The notes beneath the pieces are model-generated. The model searched no databases. It saw only the letters and a program-made list of their open reading frames with translations, and was not told the DNA's origin. The position numbers and the translations under genes are program-made. From positions 1 to 64,000 of the forward strand of contig NZ_JBHLWN010000068.1 of NCBI RefSeq assembly GCF_042432825.1: 64,000 nucleotides of DNA, read 5' to 3'. Of the stretch, positions 52,006 through 60,691 are shown piece after piece (within the stretch, counting starts at the first letter, position 1; the number at the start of each line of letters is the position of its first letter). Source of the stretch: Gordoniibacillus chartarius. Lineage in GTDB: Bacteria > Bacillota > Bacilli > Paenibacillales > NBRC-103111.

Positions 52006-53170
52006 GAGGACCAAGCTCGTGGCCGGCCTCATGTCGGGCACGTCGCTGGACGGGATCGACGCGGCGATCGTCCGCATCGAAGGCGCCGGTCCGGGCAGCC
52101 GGATCGAGATGGTGCATTTTAGTTCGTATCCGTTTGAGGCCGAGCTGAGGGAGCGGTTGAAGGCCATTTGCTCGACCGATCAATCGTCAACGCCCGACGT
52201 TTGCGGGATGAATTTCTACTTGGGTGCGCGTTTCGCCGAGGCGGTCAGGCTAGCTGCGAACGATGCGGGCATCGGCTTGGCGGAAATCGACCTGATTGCG
52301 TCGCACGGCCAGACGGTTTGGCACCTCCCGACAGACGATCCCGTACATCCGTACCGGGTGCGTTCCACCCTGCAGATCGGCGACATCAGCGTCATCGCCA
52401 AGGAGACGGGCATCGTCACTGTGGGCGACTTCCGGACAGCGGACATGGCGGTAGGCGGCCAAGGGGCGCCGCTAGTGCCCTATGCCGACTACTTGCTGCT
52501 GCGGGATGAGCGCCACGGGCGCATCGCTCAAAATATCGGAGGCATCGGCAACTGCACGGCGATTCCGGCCGGCGGCAAGCCGGAGCAGGTCGTCGCTTTC
52601 GATACCGGACCCGGCAATATGATCATCGATCAAGCGGTTTTGGAGCTGAGCGGCGGCCGGCTCGTCTACGACGGGGGAGGTGCTTGGGCGGCTTCGGGCT
52701 CAGTCAGGGAGGATTTGCTGGCAGGGCTCATGGCGCACCCGTATTTCGCACTGCCGCCGGTCAAGACGACAGGCCGTGAAATGTTCGGCAAAGCGTTTGC
52801 CGCATCGTGGATCGCCGAAGCGAGAGCGGCTGGCGCGGCCGATGCCGATATAGTCGCGACGGCGACGGCGTTCACGGCCCGCTCGATTGCGGACGGCTAT
52901 CGCCGCTTTATTTTCCCGGACATGGCGGTTCGCGATGTGATCGTATCGGGCGGCGGTGCCCGCAACGATACGCTGCTGCGCATGCTGGCCGGCGAATTGC
53001 CGGAGCAGCAGGTGCACCGCTCGGACGCTTTCGGTATAGACAGTGACGCCAAGGAAGCGATTGTATTTGCACTGCTTGGTTGTCATTTCGTGCATGGCGT
53101 CCCGAACAATATGCCGTCGGCGACCGGAGCCAGAACGGCAACGGTTATGGGAAAATTGGCCCTTCCTTAA
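51983..53170 (+). CDS. anmK: anhydro-N-acetylmuramic acid kinase AnmK
   Basis: A 395-aa ASKHA kinase that hydrolyses the 1,6-anhydro bond of anhydroMurNAc and phosphorylates it to MurNAc-6-phosphate, the MurQ substrate. Marks: GLMSGTSLDGIDAA (about 16-29), ASHGQTVWH, VGDFRTADMAVGGQGAPLVP, NIGGIGN, FDTGPGNMIID. The start is a TTG with GGGGGGTGA 6 bp upstream, inside the end of nagZ. Last gene of the namZ-nagZ-anmK run. Confidence 0.92.
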   Translation: MLAALLNKRTKLVAGLMSGTSLDGIDAAIVRIEGAGPGSRIEMVHFSSYPFEAELRERLKAICSTDQSSTPDVCGMNFYLGARFAEAVRLAANDAGIGLAEIDLIASHGQTVWHLPTDDPVHPYRVRSTLQIGDISVIAKETGIVTVGDFRTADMAVGGQGAPLVPYADYLLLRDERHGRIAQNIGGIGNCTAIPAGGKPEQVVAFDTGPGNMIIDQAVLELSGGRLVYDGGGAWAASGSVREDLLAGLMAHPYFALPPVKTTGREMFGKAFAASWIAEARAAGAADADIVATATAFTARSIADGYRRFIFPDMAVRDVIVSGGGARNDTLLRMLAGELPEQQVHRSDAFGIDSDAKEAIVFALLGCHFVHGVPNNMPSATGARTATVMGKLALP

Positions 53171-53264
53171 GCACGCTGCTGGATGCCGCTGCACGATTCG
53201 CCAGGACGATCCAGAGCGGATGGAAAATTTTGCGGGTTTTCACCCCTTGTTGTCGTATGGTACA

Positions 53265-53438
53265 GTTTCAGGAGCCGAAACCTCCCCTTCCGGAGAGGTG
53301 CGGGGGACGCTTTTCGGCGAACGGAAAAACGCGGCACGCGTGTGTGCGTTGATCGTTCGTCAGGGGTGAATCTCGGTGTCGAAACCCGAGTAGGGACTAA
53401 CCTTTGGTCCGAACCCGTCAACTAACCTCGTAGGCAAT
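53265..53438 (+). ncRNA. c-di-AMP riboswitch (ydaO/yuaA type)
   Basis: The 290-bp leader upstream of the LysM/3D-domain gene carries the ydaO aptamer pattern: GGAGCCGAAACCTCCCC near 53271, CAGGGGTGAATCTCGG at 53361-53376, GGGACTAACC near 53393, and the hallmark CCGAACCCGTCAACTAACCT at 53409-53428 followed by CGTAGGC. ydaO riboswitches bind c-di-AMP and usually switch off wall-hydrolase genes when c-di-AMP is high. No clear terminator hairpin was found between aptamer and start. Confidence 0.88.
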
Positions 53439-53463
53439 ATAATCAAAGGGGTAACTGCATACG

Positions 53464-54156
53464 ATGACTGTGAAGTCAACCGTTCCATGGCGCGCAGGCC
53501 TTGTTCTGGGCTTGTCGCTGCTCGGCTTTAGTTTGGCTGCAGGAGGCTCGCCGGCTCACGCCGCAGCGGCCGCGGATCATACTTACGTTGCGCAAGGCGA
53601 CGATACGTTCTGGCTTATTTCCAAAAAGCTAAACGTGCCGCTTCAGGCGTTGGTGGATGCGAACCCTGATGTTTCGGCAACGAACATATACCCGGGATTA
53701 ACGATTCGGCTGCCGGAAACATCAGCCTCAGGCACGGTGCATACTGCATCGGCCGAAGCGCCGGCGGAAGCGGCAACCCTCATGCGGGCAGCGTCCACAG
53801 AGCCGACCGTTACCGCTGCAAGCGGCGAGGTCTTGGCGTACAGCAAGACGATCTCGGCCGTTGCGAGCGCTTATTCGGACAGTCCGAGTGAAAACGGGGC
53901 GTGGGGGGCTGTCGACTACTTCGGCAAACCGCTCGCTCTCGGTACGATCGCGGTAGATCCGAGCGTCATTCCGCTCGGCACAAAGGTGTATGTAACCGGC
54001 TATACGTTTAGCGGCCTCCCGACCGGAATAGTCGCCACGGCATCGGATATGGGCGGCGCGATTAAAGGAAACCGGATCGACATGTTCATTCCCCGCTCCG
54101 TCGGCAACGCTTGGAGCTTCGGTCTGCAAAACGTGACGATCTACGTACTGAAATAA
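53464..54156 (+). CDS. secreted LysM and 3D-domain cell-wall protein
   Basis: A 230-aa secreted protein. Signal peptide about 1-36 (ending HAAAA), a LysM peptidoglycan-binding domain (about 40-80, YVAQGDDTFWLISKKLNVPL), an Ala/Thr-rich linker and a C-terminal 3D domain (about 135-230) with DPSVIPLGTKVYV and ASDMGG... DMFIP, whose three Asp residues resemble lytic transglycosylase-like wall enzymes. Controlled by the c-di-AMP riboswitch in its leader. Such riboswitch-LysM-3D units are common in Firmicutes. Confidence 0.9.
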   Translation: MTVKSTVPWRAGLVLGLSLLGFSLAAGGSPAHAAAAADHTYVAQGDDTFWLISKKLNVPLQALVDANPDVSATNIYPGLTIRLPETSASGTVHTASAEAPAEAATLMRAASTEPTVTAASGEVLAYSKTISAVASAYSDSPSENGAWGAVDYFGKPLALGTIAVDPSVIPLGTKVYVTGYTFSGLPTGIVATASDMGGAIKGNRIDMFIPRSVGNAWSFGLQNVTIYVLK

Positions 54157-54167
54157 GAAAAGCTTTG

Positions 54168-54208
54168 AGCCCCCGGACTCCGTCGATTGACGGGAACGGG
54201 GGCTTTTG
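54168..54208. terminator. bidirectional intrinsic terminator
   Basis: AGCCCCCG pairs with CGGGGGCT, followed by a T run, between the convergent LysM/3D and deacetylase genes. Confidence 0.75.
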
Positions 54209-54213
54209 CATGG

Positions 54214-55359
54214 TTATTTGGCCTTCGAAACATGCAGCAGCTCAGGTACCGTAACAAAGCGGTATCCTTGCTGTTTCAGCGATTGAATGACACCGGGCAG
54301 AGCCTGTACCGTACCCGACAAATCTTGTCCTTGCCCGCCTCCGCAGTGCTGCAAAATAATCGAGCCGCTCCGCGCCGCAGCCAATATATTGCTGCTCACC
54401 TGATCCGCCTTCAAGCTTTTCCAATCGAGCGAGTCTACGTTCCAGTTCACAATCAGGAACTGATGCTCGCCGGCCCAGCGCACCTGGTCTTCGTTGACCG
54501 CGCCGTATGGCGGCCGGAACAGACGCGGCTCGTAGCCGGCCAGCTCTTTCAGAATCGATTGGGTCGATTCAATCTGCTTCTCGAAATTGGCCGTTGACAG
54601 CTTGGGCATCACCGCGTGGCTGTAGGAATGGTTGCCGATGCTGTGGCCTTCGCGTACCATGCGCGACACCAGCTCGGGGTATTCCTTCGCTTTGGATCCA
54701 ATGACGAAGAACGTCGCTTTGACATTCATGCTCTTCAGCACGTCCAGCACTTGAGCCGTATATTTATCGTCAGGGCCGTCATCGAAGGTGAGCGCGATGT
54801 TGTTCTCTGAAGCGGAACCGGCAACTTTAAAATAATCCGAGTATTTCATCCGCAGCTGCGCAAGGGTCAACGACTTCTGCGCAATACGGTGCTGCTGTAC
54901 GGGAACGGACTTTTTCTCCGGACGTTCTTTCTTTGCATTCGCGGCAGGCTTCTTGACCGGCTTCTCGGATTCCTTATCGTCCGATCCGGTGTCGCGCGGG
55001 TTTGCGGCGGCCGATGCCGAAACGCCTTGCTTTCCGGTGTCCGGGGCTGCCGGGGACGGCGGCACCGGCACGGGCTTTGGCTCGCTTACTTGGGCGGGCG
55101 GAATCGGTTCGGGAACGGCCGCTCCGGGCGATGCTGGCGGAATCGGAGCAGGCAGGGGGGCAGCCGTCTCGGTCCGGACGGTCGTTTTGCGGGGTTCGAG
55201 CTCGGTTACCGCAGGCCGTTCCGGTTCCGGGAGTGCCATTCCCGCTGCACCGGTTTCGGTGCGGCTTCCGCCGCTGCCCCCGCCGGCAAGTCCGCAGCCG
55301 CCTCCCGTTGCAACGATCGCCAAGGCGGCGATTCCGATGAAGAGCGACTTATTCCTCAC
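54214..55359 (-). CDS. polysaccharide deacetylase lipoprotein
   Basis: A 381-aa predicted lipoprotein; the signal region ends GGGCGL (Cys about 22). A long Pro/Ala/Glu-rich linker (about 30-160) leads to a NodB/CE4 domain (about 180-375): ALTFDDGPDD (catalytic Asp and metal Asp), HSIGNHSYSH (metal His pair), RPPYGAVN and ILQHCGG. CE4 enzymes remove acetyl groups from GlcNAc in wall glycans. The linker would let the domain reach across the wall. Divergent from the NlpC/P60 gene at 55527. Confidence 0.9.
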   Translation of the reverse strand: MRNKSLFIGIAALAIVATGGGCGLAGGGSGGSRTETGAAGMALPEPERPAVTELEPRKTTVRTETAAPLPAPIPPASPGAAVPEPIPPAQVSEPKPVPVPPSPAAPDTGKQGVSASAAANPRDTGSDDKESEKPVKKPAANAKKERPEKKSVPVQQHRIAQKSLTLAQLRMKYSDYFKVAGSASENNIALTFDDGPDDKYTAQVLDVLKSMNVKATFFVIGSKAKEYPELVSRMVREGHSIGNHSYSHAVMPKLSTANFEKQIESTQSILKELAGYEPRLFRPPYGAVNEDQVRWAGEHQFLIVNWNVDSLDWKSLKADQVSSNILAAARSGSIILQHCGGGQGQDLSGTVQALPGVIQSLKQQGYRFVTVPELLHVSKAK

Positions 55360-55526
55360 GTCATAACCCTCCCCCAGTGTGATTTTGTCATAGTTTGTGC
55401 GATTGAACGGTTATTATCCGTGCTGTTTCCAATCATTGGATACATGAAGAAGGGCGATTCCGTCCAAAATGAGGCAGTCTCGATATTTATGGAGAAAGCA
55501 TCCATGAAATAGGAGGATCGAAGTCA

Positions 55527-56426
55527 TTGAAACGGATCGTATTACCGCACAAGAAGCTGGTGAGAGCGGTGCTGATCGCGGCGGGATTTGCGGCGATGCA
55601 GCCGGTACCCGCCTACGGGGCGGCGGGCGACGGCATCCGGAGCCCCGATCCTAAGGCGGCTGTATACGTGCAGGTGAATGATACGGTGCTGGCATTTCCC
55701 GATTTACAGCCCTATGTCAATGCCGAAGGACGGCTCATTGTTCCGGTTCGTCCTCTCGCGGAAGCTTTGGGAGTGCAGGTGGAGGTTGGCTTCAATGCGG
55801 GGGGCTTTTACAGCCCGGCTGCACATGTGACGCTTCGTAAAGGGAATAAACAATTGGATCTGTTCGAAGGGTCGATAACGGCATCGGCGGACGGATTGCC
55901 CGAGCTGCTGGAGGCCGAGCCGAAGGTGGAGGCAGGACGCTTTACGGTGCCGTACGCGTCCGTAATCAGATGGCTCGGGCATGCTGCAAGGTGGGACGAA
56001 GAGACCGGCACGGCGCTCGTGGCGACGGACGGTCAAAGCCATATTCCCGCCGTGCAAACCGTTCCTGCAACTTCGAATCTGATCGTCGACACCGTCGAAG
56101 ATTATTTGGGAGTGCCGTATGTATGGGGCGGCACGAAGCCGGACGGCTTCGATTGCTCCGGCTTTGTTCAGTACGTGTACCGCCAGCATGGCGTCGAGCT
56201 GCCGCGGACGTCCCGGGAAATGTATACCGTCGGCGACCACGTTCGCGAGCTGCAGCCGGGCGATCTCGTATTTTTCCGGACGGTCGGAAAGACGACATCT
56301 CATGTCGGCATCTACATAGGAGATAATCGTTTCATCTCGGCGACGACTTCGTACGGCGTTCATGTCGCCAATCTGTACAGCTCTTACTGGGGGCCGAAAT
56401 ACGTAGGCGCTAGACGCGTATTATAA
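55527..56426 (+). CDS. secreted NlpC/P60 endopeptidase with copper-amine-oxidase-N-like domain
   Basis: A 299-aa secreted wall enzyme: signal peptide about 1-32 (ending AYGA), a copper amine oxidase N-like domain (about 45-160, RLIVPVRPLAEALGVQVEV) and NlpC/P60 domain (about 185-299) with Cys210 (FDCSGF) and His259 (SHVGIYIG). Same plan as the lipoprotein at 4449 but without a lipobox. The TTG start has AGGAGG 10 bp upstream. Confidence 0.9.
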   Translation: MKRIVLPHKKLVRAVLIAAGFAAMQPVPAYGAAGDGIRSPDPKAAVYVQVNDTVLAFPDLQPYVNAEGRLIVPVRPLAEALGVQVEVGFNAGGFYSPAAHVTLRKGNKQLDLFEGSITASADGLPELLEAEPKVEAGRFTVPYASVIRWLGHAARWDEETGTALVATDGQSHIPAVQTVPATSNLIVDTVEDYLGVPYVWGGTKPDGFDCSGFVQYVYRQHGVELPRTSREMYTVGDHVRELQPGDLVFFRTVGKTTSHVGIYIGDNRFISATTSYGVHVANLYSSYWGPKYVGARRVL

Positions 56427-56462
56427 TGTGGGGCAGTTAGGAACGTTGAGTCAATAAAATCT

Positions 56463-56493
56463 AAGCCGGGCAAGGCTCAACCTTACCCGGCTT
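56463..56493. terminator. bidirectional intrinsic terminator
   Basis: AAGCCGGGCAAGG pairs with CCTTACCCGGCTT around a short loop between the convergent NlpC/P60 and regulator genes. Confidence 0.75.
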
Positions 56494-56524
56494 CTATGTT
56501 TGTTGCCGTTATCTCGCTTGGTCG

Positions 56525-56785
56525 TTACCTGCTCTTCACGAGCAGCTCGACGGCATCTTGAATGACTTTGTCGGGGCTATTGCCCTTCTCCAGCTCTTCG
56601 GAGATGCAGTGCTGCAGGTTTGCACCAATCACGACACCGATCGTCCGGTCGACAGCCGTCCGTACGGCCGACAGCTGAGTCACGATGTCCCGGCAGTCTT
56701 CTCCGGAATCGAGCATTCCGAGCACGCCGCGGATTTGGCCTTCAATCCGCTTCAATCTATTTTTCAATGCGTTGTCGTATTCCAT
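56525..56785 (-). CDS. CsoR/CstR family metal- or persulfide-sensing repressor (CstR-like)
   Basis: An 86-aa all-helical DUF156 repressor. Copper CsoR uses a Cys-His-Cys set; here the matching positions are Cys31, Asn56 and Cys60. Loss of the His with both Cys kept is the mark of CstR, which senses persulfides and polysulfides by forming di- or trisulfide links. ATG 56785 has AAGGAGAGG. It is 11 bp after the sulfur-enzyme gene in the same operon and likely binds ATACCCC-type sites at 59272-59307. Confidence 0.88.
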   Translation of the reverse strand: MEYDNALKNRLKRIEGQIRGVLGMLDSGEDCRDIVTQLSAVRTAVDRTIGVVIGANLQHCISEELEKGNSPDKVIQDAVELLVKSR

Positions 56786-56796
56786 ATCGCCTCTCC

Positions 56797-59241
56797 TTAA
56801 ATGAAGAGATTGACCGCGGCATCCTCCGCTTCGCCCAAATAACTTGCTACTCCTGCGTAGTCGATGCCGTCGATCAATTCTTCCCGCTTGATACCCATTA
56901 TATCCATACTCATCGTACATGCAATGAGTTTCACTCCGGAGCGGATTGCGCCTTGCATCAAAGACTCCAGAGATTCGACATGCTTCTTCTCCATGACGTG
57001 ACGGATCATCTTTGCGCCTATTCCGCCCATGTTCATTTTTGAAATCGGCAATTGGCCCGTTCCTTTGGGCAGCATCATACCGAACATTTTCTCCAATCCG
57101 TCCTTCGCTGCCGGCGGAGCATCTTCCTTGCGCAGCACGCTCAAACCCCAGAACGTGAAGAACATTGTGACCTTCTTGCCCATCGCCGCTGCACCCGAAG
57201 CAATGATGAAGGCGGCTATAGTTTTGTCGAGATCTCCGCTGAAGACGACCATCGTCGTTCCTTCGGCACGCTCCGGAAGGACATCCGACCGAGGCGGGGA
57301 TATCGTCACTTTGCCTTTGCGGACTACCGCCTTTACGGTGCCGGACGATGTATCGACCGATTCCAGCGTATGGCCGGTCTTCTCCGACCACTTCCGGATA
57401 TCGGCGGCAAAGCCGAAGTCGGTAGCGTGAATCTCAAGCCGTTCTCCTTCGGCGATGCTTTGCATCGTTTCGTAAACTTTCATGATCGGCCCCGGACACT
57501 GCAGCCCGCAAGCGTCGACAAGAACAGGAGGACGGGCGGCATCCGTATCGGCCGACGACGTTGCAGGCGTTGCTGGCACAGCAGGAACCGGGAAGCTTGT
57601 CATCATCGCCGAATACGTTTTATAGCCTCCGTCCACGTTGCGTACGCGGAATCCGTGCTGCTGCAGCAGGCGAGCCGCTGCGTATCCGCGCTGCCCGACC
57701 TGGCACGATACAGCGAGAGGAGCGTCCTTTGGAATATGTTGCAGCGAAAAGCGCAGCGAGTTCAGAGGCATGCAGACAGAGCCGGGAATGAAACCGAGCT
57801 CCCGTTCGATTTCGTCCCGAACGTCGATCAGCAGACCACCTTCTTGAACGAATCGGTCCACTTCATGCCACTGCATCGTCTCGACCAAACCGTCCATCAC
57901 GTTGGAGGCGACATAGCCGGCCATATTGACCGGATCTTTCGCCGAAGAATAAGGAGGGGCATACGCCAATTCCAGATCGGCCAGCTCGTCGGCTCTCAGG
58001 CCTCCCCGCATCGCCGTTGCGATCACATCGATTCGCTTGTCCGCGCCATCCGCTCCGACCGCTTGCGCGCCAAGAATTCGGCCGGAGTCTTTATCGAAGA
58101 GCAGCTTGAGCGAAATGGAGGCGGCTCCGGGGTAATAGCCCGCATGAGAGCTTGGATGAATATGAACGGTTTCGTAAGGGATGCCGAGCCTTTTCAGCGT
58201 TTTCTCGTTATTGCCGGTTACGGCGGCAGTAAGGTCGAACACTTTCACAATGGCCGTACCGAAGGCGCCGGCATACGAAGCCGGTTTTCCGTTAATATGG
58301 TCGGCAGCAAGCCTGCCTTGCCGGTTCGCTCCCCAAGCGAGCGGAACGACCGTCTCGAAGCCGTGGATTCGATCTTTTACTTCAATGGCATCGCCAACAG
58401 CATAAATGGCCGGATCGCTTGTCTGCAAATGCTCATTTACCCGGATGGAGCCCCTGACGCCCAACTCCAGGCCGGCCTGCCGCGCCAGCTCGCTTTCCGG
58501 TTGAACGCCGACGGCAAGCACGATCATATCGGTAACGAACTGGCTGCCGGATGCAAGCCGTATCGTTCGTCCCCGATCAACGAGTTCGGCGACCGCGTCA
58601 TTGAACACCATTGCGACGCCTTTGAGCGCCAGGTGCTGCTCGACGATCTTCGCCATCTCCGGGTCAAGCGGCCCGAGCACTTGCGGATTCCGCTCGATTA
58701 CGGTGACCTCGAGGCCGCGATGGCGAAGGTTTTCCGCCATCTCGATACCGATAAAGCCGCCCCCGATAATCGTCGCGTGCTTCGGCTTGATGCTGTCAAC
58801 GTGCGCTTTAATCTTGTCTGTGTCAGGGATACTGCGGAGGGTAAATACCGACTCGGCATCGGACAAGCCCGGAATGTCCGGAACGATCGGACGTGCCCCG
58901 GGCGACAGAATGACGATGTCGTAAGCTTGCTCATGGATGTCTCCGGTTACAACGTTGCGGGCGATCACCTTCTTGGCGGCACGGTCGATCGCCGTCACTT
59001 CGTTGAGCGTGCGGACGTCGATGCGAAACCGATCGTTCATCGCCTGAGGAGACTGAATCAGCAGCTTGTCGCGGCTCGCAATCGTTTCACCGATATAGTA
59101 AGGCAAGCCGCAGTTGGCAAAAGAAATATGCTCGCCTCGTTCGTACATAATGATCCGATCGTTCTCGCCCAGCCGACGAAGGCGCGCCGCCGCGGAAGCT
59201 CCGCCAGCCACGCCGCCGATAATAACTATTGTTCTATTCAT
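56797..59241 (-). CDS. four-domain sulfur enzyme: CoA-disulfide reductase-like, rhodanese, TusA, DsrE
   Basis: An 814-aa fusion. Residues 1-450: FAD/NAD disulfide reductase of the CoADR/persulfide-reductase type with GGVAGG, active Cys44 (FANCGLPYY) and VGDAIEV. About 455-545: rhodanese with Cys513 (CQVGQRG). About 572-645: TusA with Cys578 and Cys582 (ACGLQCPGP). About 652-814: DsrE-like domain (MVVFSGDLDKTIAAFIIASG). Together it should move and reduce persulfide sulfur using CoA or protein thiols. Controlled by the adjacent CstR-like repressor through two operators. TTAGGAG precedes the ATG. Confidence 0.9.
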   Translation of the reverse strand: MNRTIVIIGGVAGGASAAARLRRLGENDRIIMYERGEHISFANCGLPYYIGETIASRDKLLIQSPQAMNDRFRIDVRTLNEVTAIDRAAKKVIARNVVTGDIHEQAYDIVILSPGARPIVPDIPGLSDAESVFTLRSIPDTDKIKAHVDSIKPKHATIIGGGFIGIEMAENLRHRGLEVTVIERNPQVLGPLDPEMAKIVEQHLALKGVAMVFNDAVAELVDRGRTIRLASGSQFVTDMIVLAVGVQPESELARQAGLELGVRGSIRVNEHLQTSDPAIYAVGDAIEVKDRIHGFETVVPLAWGANRQGRLAADHINGKPASYAGAFGTAIVKVFDLTAAVTGNNEKTLKRLGIPYETVHIHPSSHAGYYPGAASISLKLLFDKDSGRILGAQAVGADGADKRIDVIATAMRGGLRADELADLELAYAPPYSSAKDPVNMAGYVASNVMDGLVETMQWHEVDRFVQEGGLLIDVRDEIERELGFIPGSVCMPLNSLRFSLQHIPKDAPLAVSCQVGQRGYAAARLLQQHGFRVRNVDGGYKTYSAMMTSFPVPAVPATPATSSADTDAARPPVLVDACGLQCPGPIMKVYETMQSIAEGERLEIHATDFGFAADIRKWSEKTGHTLESVDTSSGTVKAVVRKGKVTISPPRSDVLPERAEGTTMVVFSGDLDKTIAAFIIASGAAAMGKKVTMFFTFWGLSVLRKEDAPPAAKDGLEKMFGMMLPKGTGQLPISKMNMGGIGAKMIRHVMEKKHVESLESLMQGAIRSGVKLIACTMSMDIMGIKREELIDGIDYAGVASYLGEAEDAAVNLFI

Positions 59242-59271
59242 TTGTTATCACTCCTAAAGTAAAAATGTCAA

Positions 59272-59307
59272 ATACCCCTACGGGTATAATAATACCCCAC
59301 GGGGTAT
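59272..59307 (-). promoter_or_regulatory. two CstR/CsoR-type operators
   Basis: ATACCCCTACGGGTAT (59272-59287) and ATACCCCACGGGGTAT (59292-59307) are two palindromes 20 bp apart, matching the known CsoR/CstR operator form. They lie between the reductase start and a possible minus-strand promoter (TAGACT, 18 bp, TATTAT), so repression by blocking is expected. Confidence 0.85.
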
Positions 59308-59386
59308 GTAGAAGTCTATAAAAAAAATAACGGCGGACGGAACATCGCTTTTCGTGTTCCCATCTTCGCCGTCAATCGTCCCTTCG

Positions 59387-60148
59387 TTACCTTGCCCAAA
59401 TCGCCAGCAGCCCCAAATATTCCTTCAGCGCGAGCGCCGTCAGCCCCATTCCCTGCGCGGATGGAATGTACGACAGCAGGGAAACGCCGATGTCCGTGTT
59501 TACTTTATAATCAGTCGGATACGCAATGGCATCGATCCCGTTCTGCCGGAATTCCGCCATTGACCGCGGCATATGGAAGGCGGAGGTGACCAGCAGCGGC
59601 TTGCTCCAGCCTTCCTGCTTCAGAATCGCCGCACTGTTAATGGCGTTCTCCTTTGTATTGCGGCTCGTCCTGTCTAACCGGATGCGCTCCGGCGGAACGC
59701 CGAGGCCGATCAGCTCGCGCTGCGCAATCTCGCCTTCATTGCCCGTCGTCGCGAAAACCTGGCCGCCGCTGACGGTAATCGGCAGCCCCGTCGCCAGCTG
59801 CAAGCGTGCGGCTGTGACGATGCGCGCGGCCGTATCCGATTGGGCATGGCCGAGGCTGCCTCCTACGTTCGGCGTATCCAGCGTCGCTCCGCCTGTCAGT
59901 ATCACGATGCTGTCCGCTTGCAGCTGCCCGGGAGGAACGTACTGCCGTTCGAGAGAATGGGTAAGCAGCGAGCCGAAAAGCGGGGTGGAGACGATAGCGA
60001 ACAGCACCGTGCCGATACCGGTAACGGCAGCGGCGCGACGGTGTGTCGTGCGTGCAAAGAGCCAAATGGAGGCTGCGCCAAACCAGATTACGAAGCAGGC
60101 GGGCGGCAGGAGTAAGGAGTACACGGATTTTACTAACAGCAGCAGCAT
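59387..60148 (-). CDS. YdcF/SanA-like DUF218 protein
   Basis: A 253-aa protein with two N-terminal membrane helices (about 5-32 and 41-62) and a DUF218 domain (about 78-215): ADSIVILTGG, DRTSRNTKENAINSAAILK and LLVTSAFHMPRSM. Family members such as SanA and ElyC affect wall or vancomycin-related envelope traits, but the reaction is unknown. It follows the DUF6526 gene by 9 bp on the same strand. Confidence 0.83.
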   Translation of the reverse strand: MLLLLVKSVYSLLLPPACFVIWFGAASIWLFARTTHRRAAAVTGIGTVLFAIVSTPLFGSLLTHSLERQYVPPGQLQADSIVILTGGATLDTPNVGGSLGHAQSDTAARIVTAARLQLATGLPITVSGGQVFATTGNEGEIAQRELIGLGVPPERIRLDRTSRNTKENAINSAAILKQEGWSKPLLVTSAFHMPRSMAEFRQNGIDAIAYPTDYKVNTDIGVSLLSYIPSAQGMGLTALALKEYLGLLAIWAR

Positions 60149-60157
60149 ATGAAGCCC

Positions 60158-60604
60158 TTACACCCGATCGAAATCCGGCTGCCAGTTCCGGATCGCTTTC
60201 TTGATATCGTCAGGCTTCATGGCCGACTCGGCGGCGCGGGCGGCAAGCGCAGGCAGCTCATCATCCCCGGCAAAACGCAGCGCAACGATCTGCTTAATGG
60301 TCAATCTCCGGTCAAGAGGCTTCGAGGTCAGGATGTAATGGCGAAGGTTCGTCTCGGCTCGAATGGCGCGGTCCTGTACTTTATTGCCGTACAGCCTTGT
60401 CAATGCACCGATGTTCAGCAGCGTGAATCCGATCAGAAACAGCAGCAGCGTTTGGAACGTGAACGATCCCTGGGCCGATTGCACGATCAGGTTGACAAGC
60501 GTTCCGATGAAAATGATCAGGCTGAGCGGTGCGGCGGCCATGTGATAGAGCGGGTCTAAACGACGATGATTGCTGTACTCTTGATTTTGCGGCACGTTGG
60601 CCAT
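60158..60604 (-). CDS. DUF6526 family membrane protein
   Basis: A 148-aa protein with two membrane helices (about 25-47 and 53-75) and a charged C-terminus; NHRRLDPLYHMAAAPLSLII matches DUF6526, function unknown. ATG 60604 has AAGGAGG upstream; a frame extending to 60697 has no site. Co-directional and nearly contiguous with the YdcF gene. Confidence 0.75.
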   Translation of the reverse strand: MANVPQNQEYSNHRRLDPLYHMAAAPLSLIIFIGTLVNLIVQSAQGSFTFQTLLLFLIGFTLLNIGALTRLYGNKVQDRAIRAETNLRHYILTSKPLDRRLTIKQIVALRFAGDDELPALAARAAESAMKPDDIKKAIRNWQPDFDRV

Positions 60605-60691
60605 ACGAGAATGCCTCCTTAACGGATATAATAGGTTGACACCTACTCCAAACTTTGACATGCTAGTAACAAAAATGCAAGGGAGCATTAC

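Noticed and set aside
57052..59262. A 736-codon open frame on the plus strand opposite the four-domain sulfur enzyme
   Set aside because: It mirrors the codon structure of the minus-strand gene, has no recognisable domain, is rich in Arg and His as shadow frames are, and has no ribosome-binding site.
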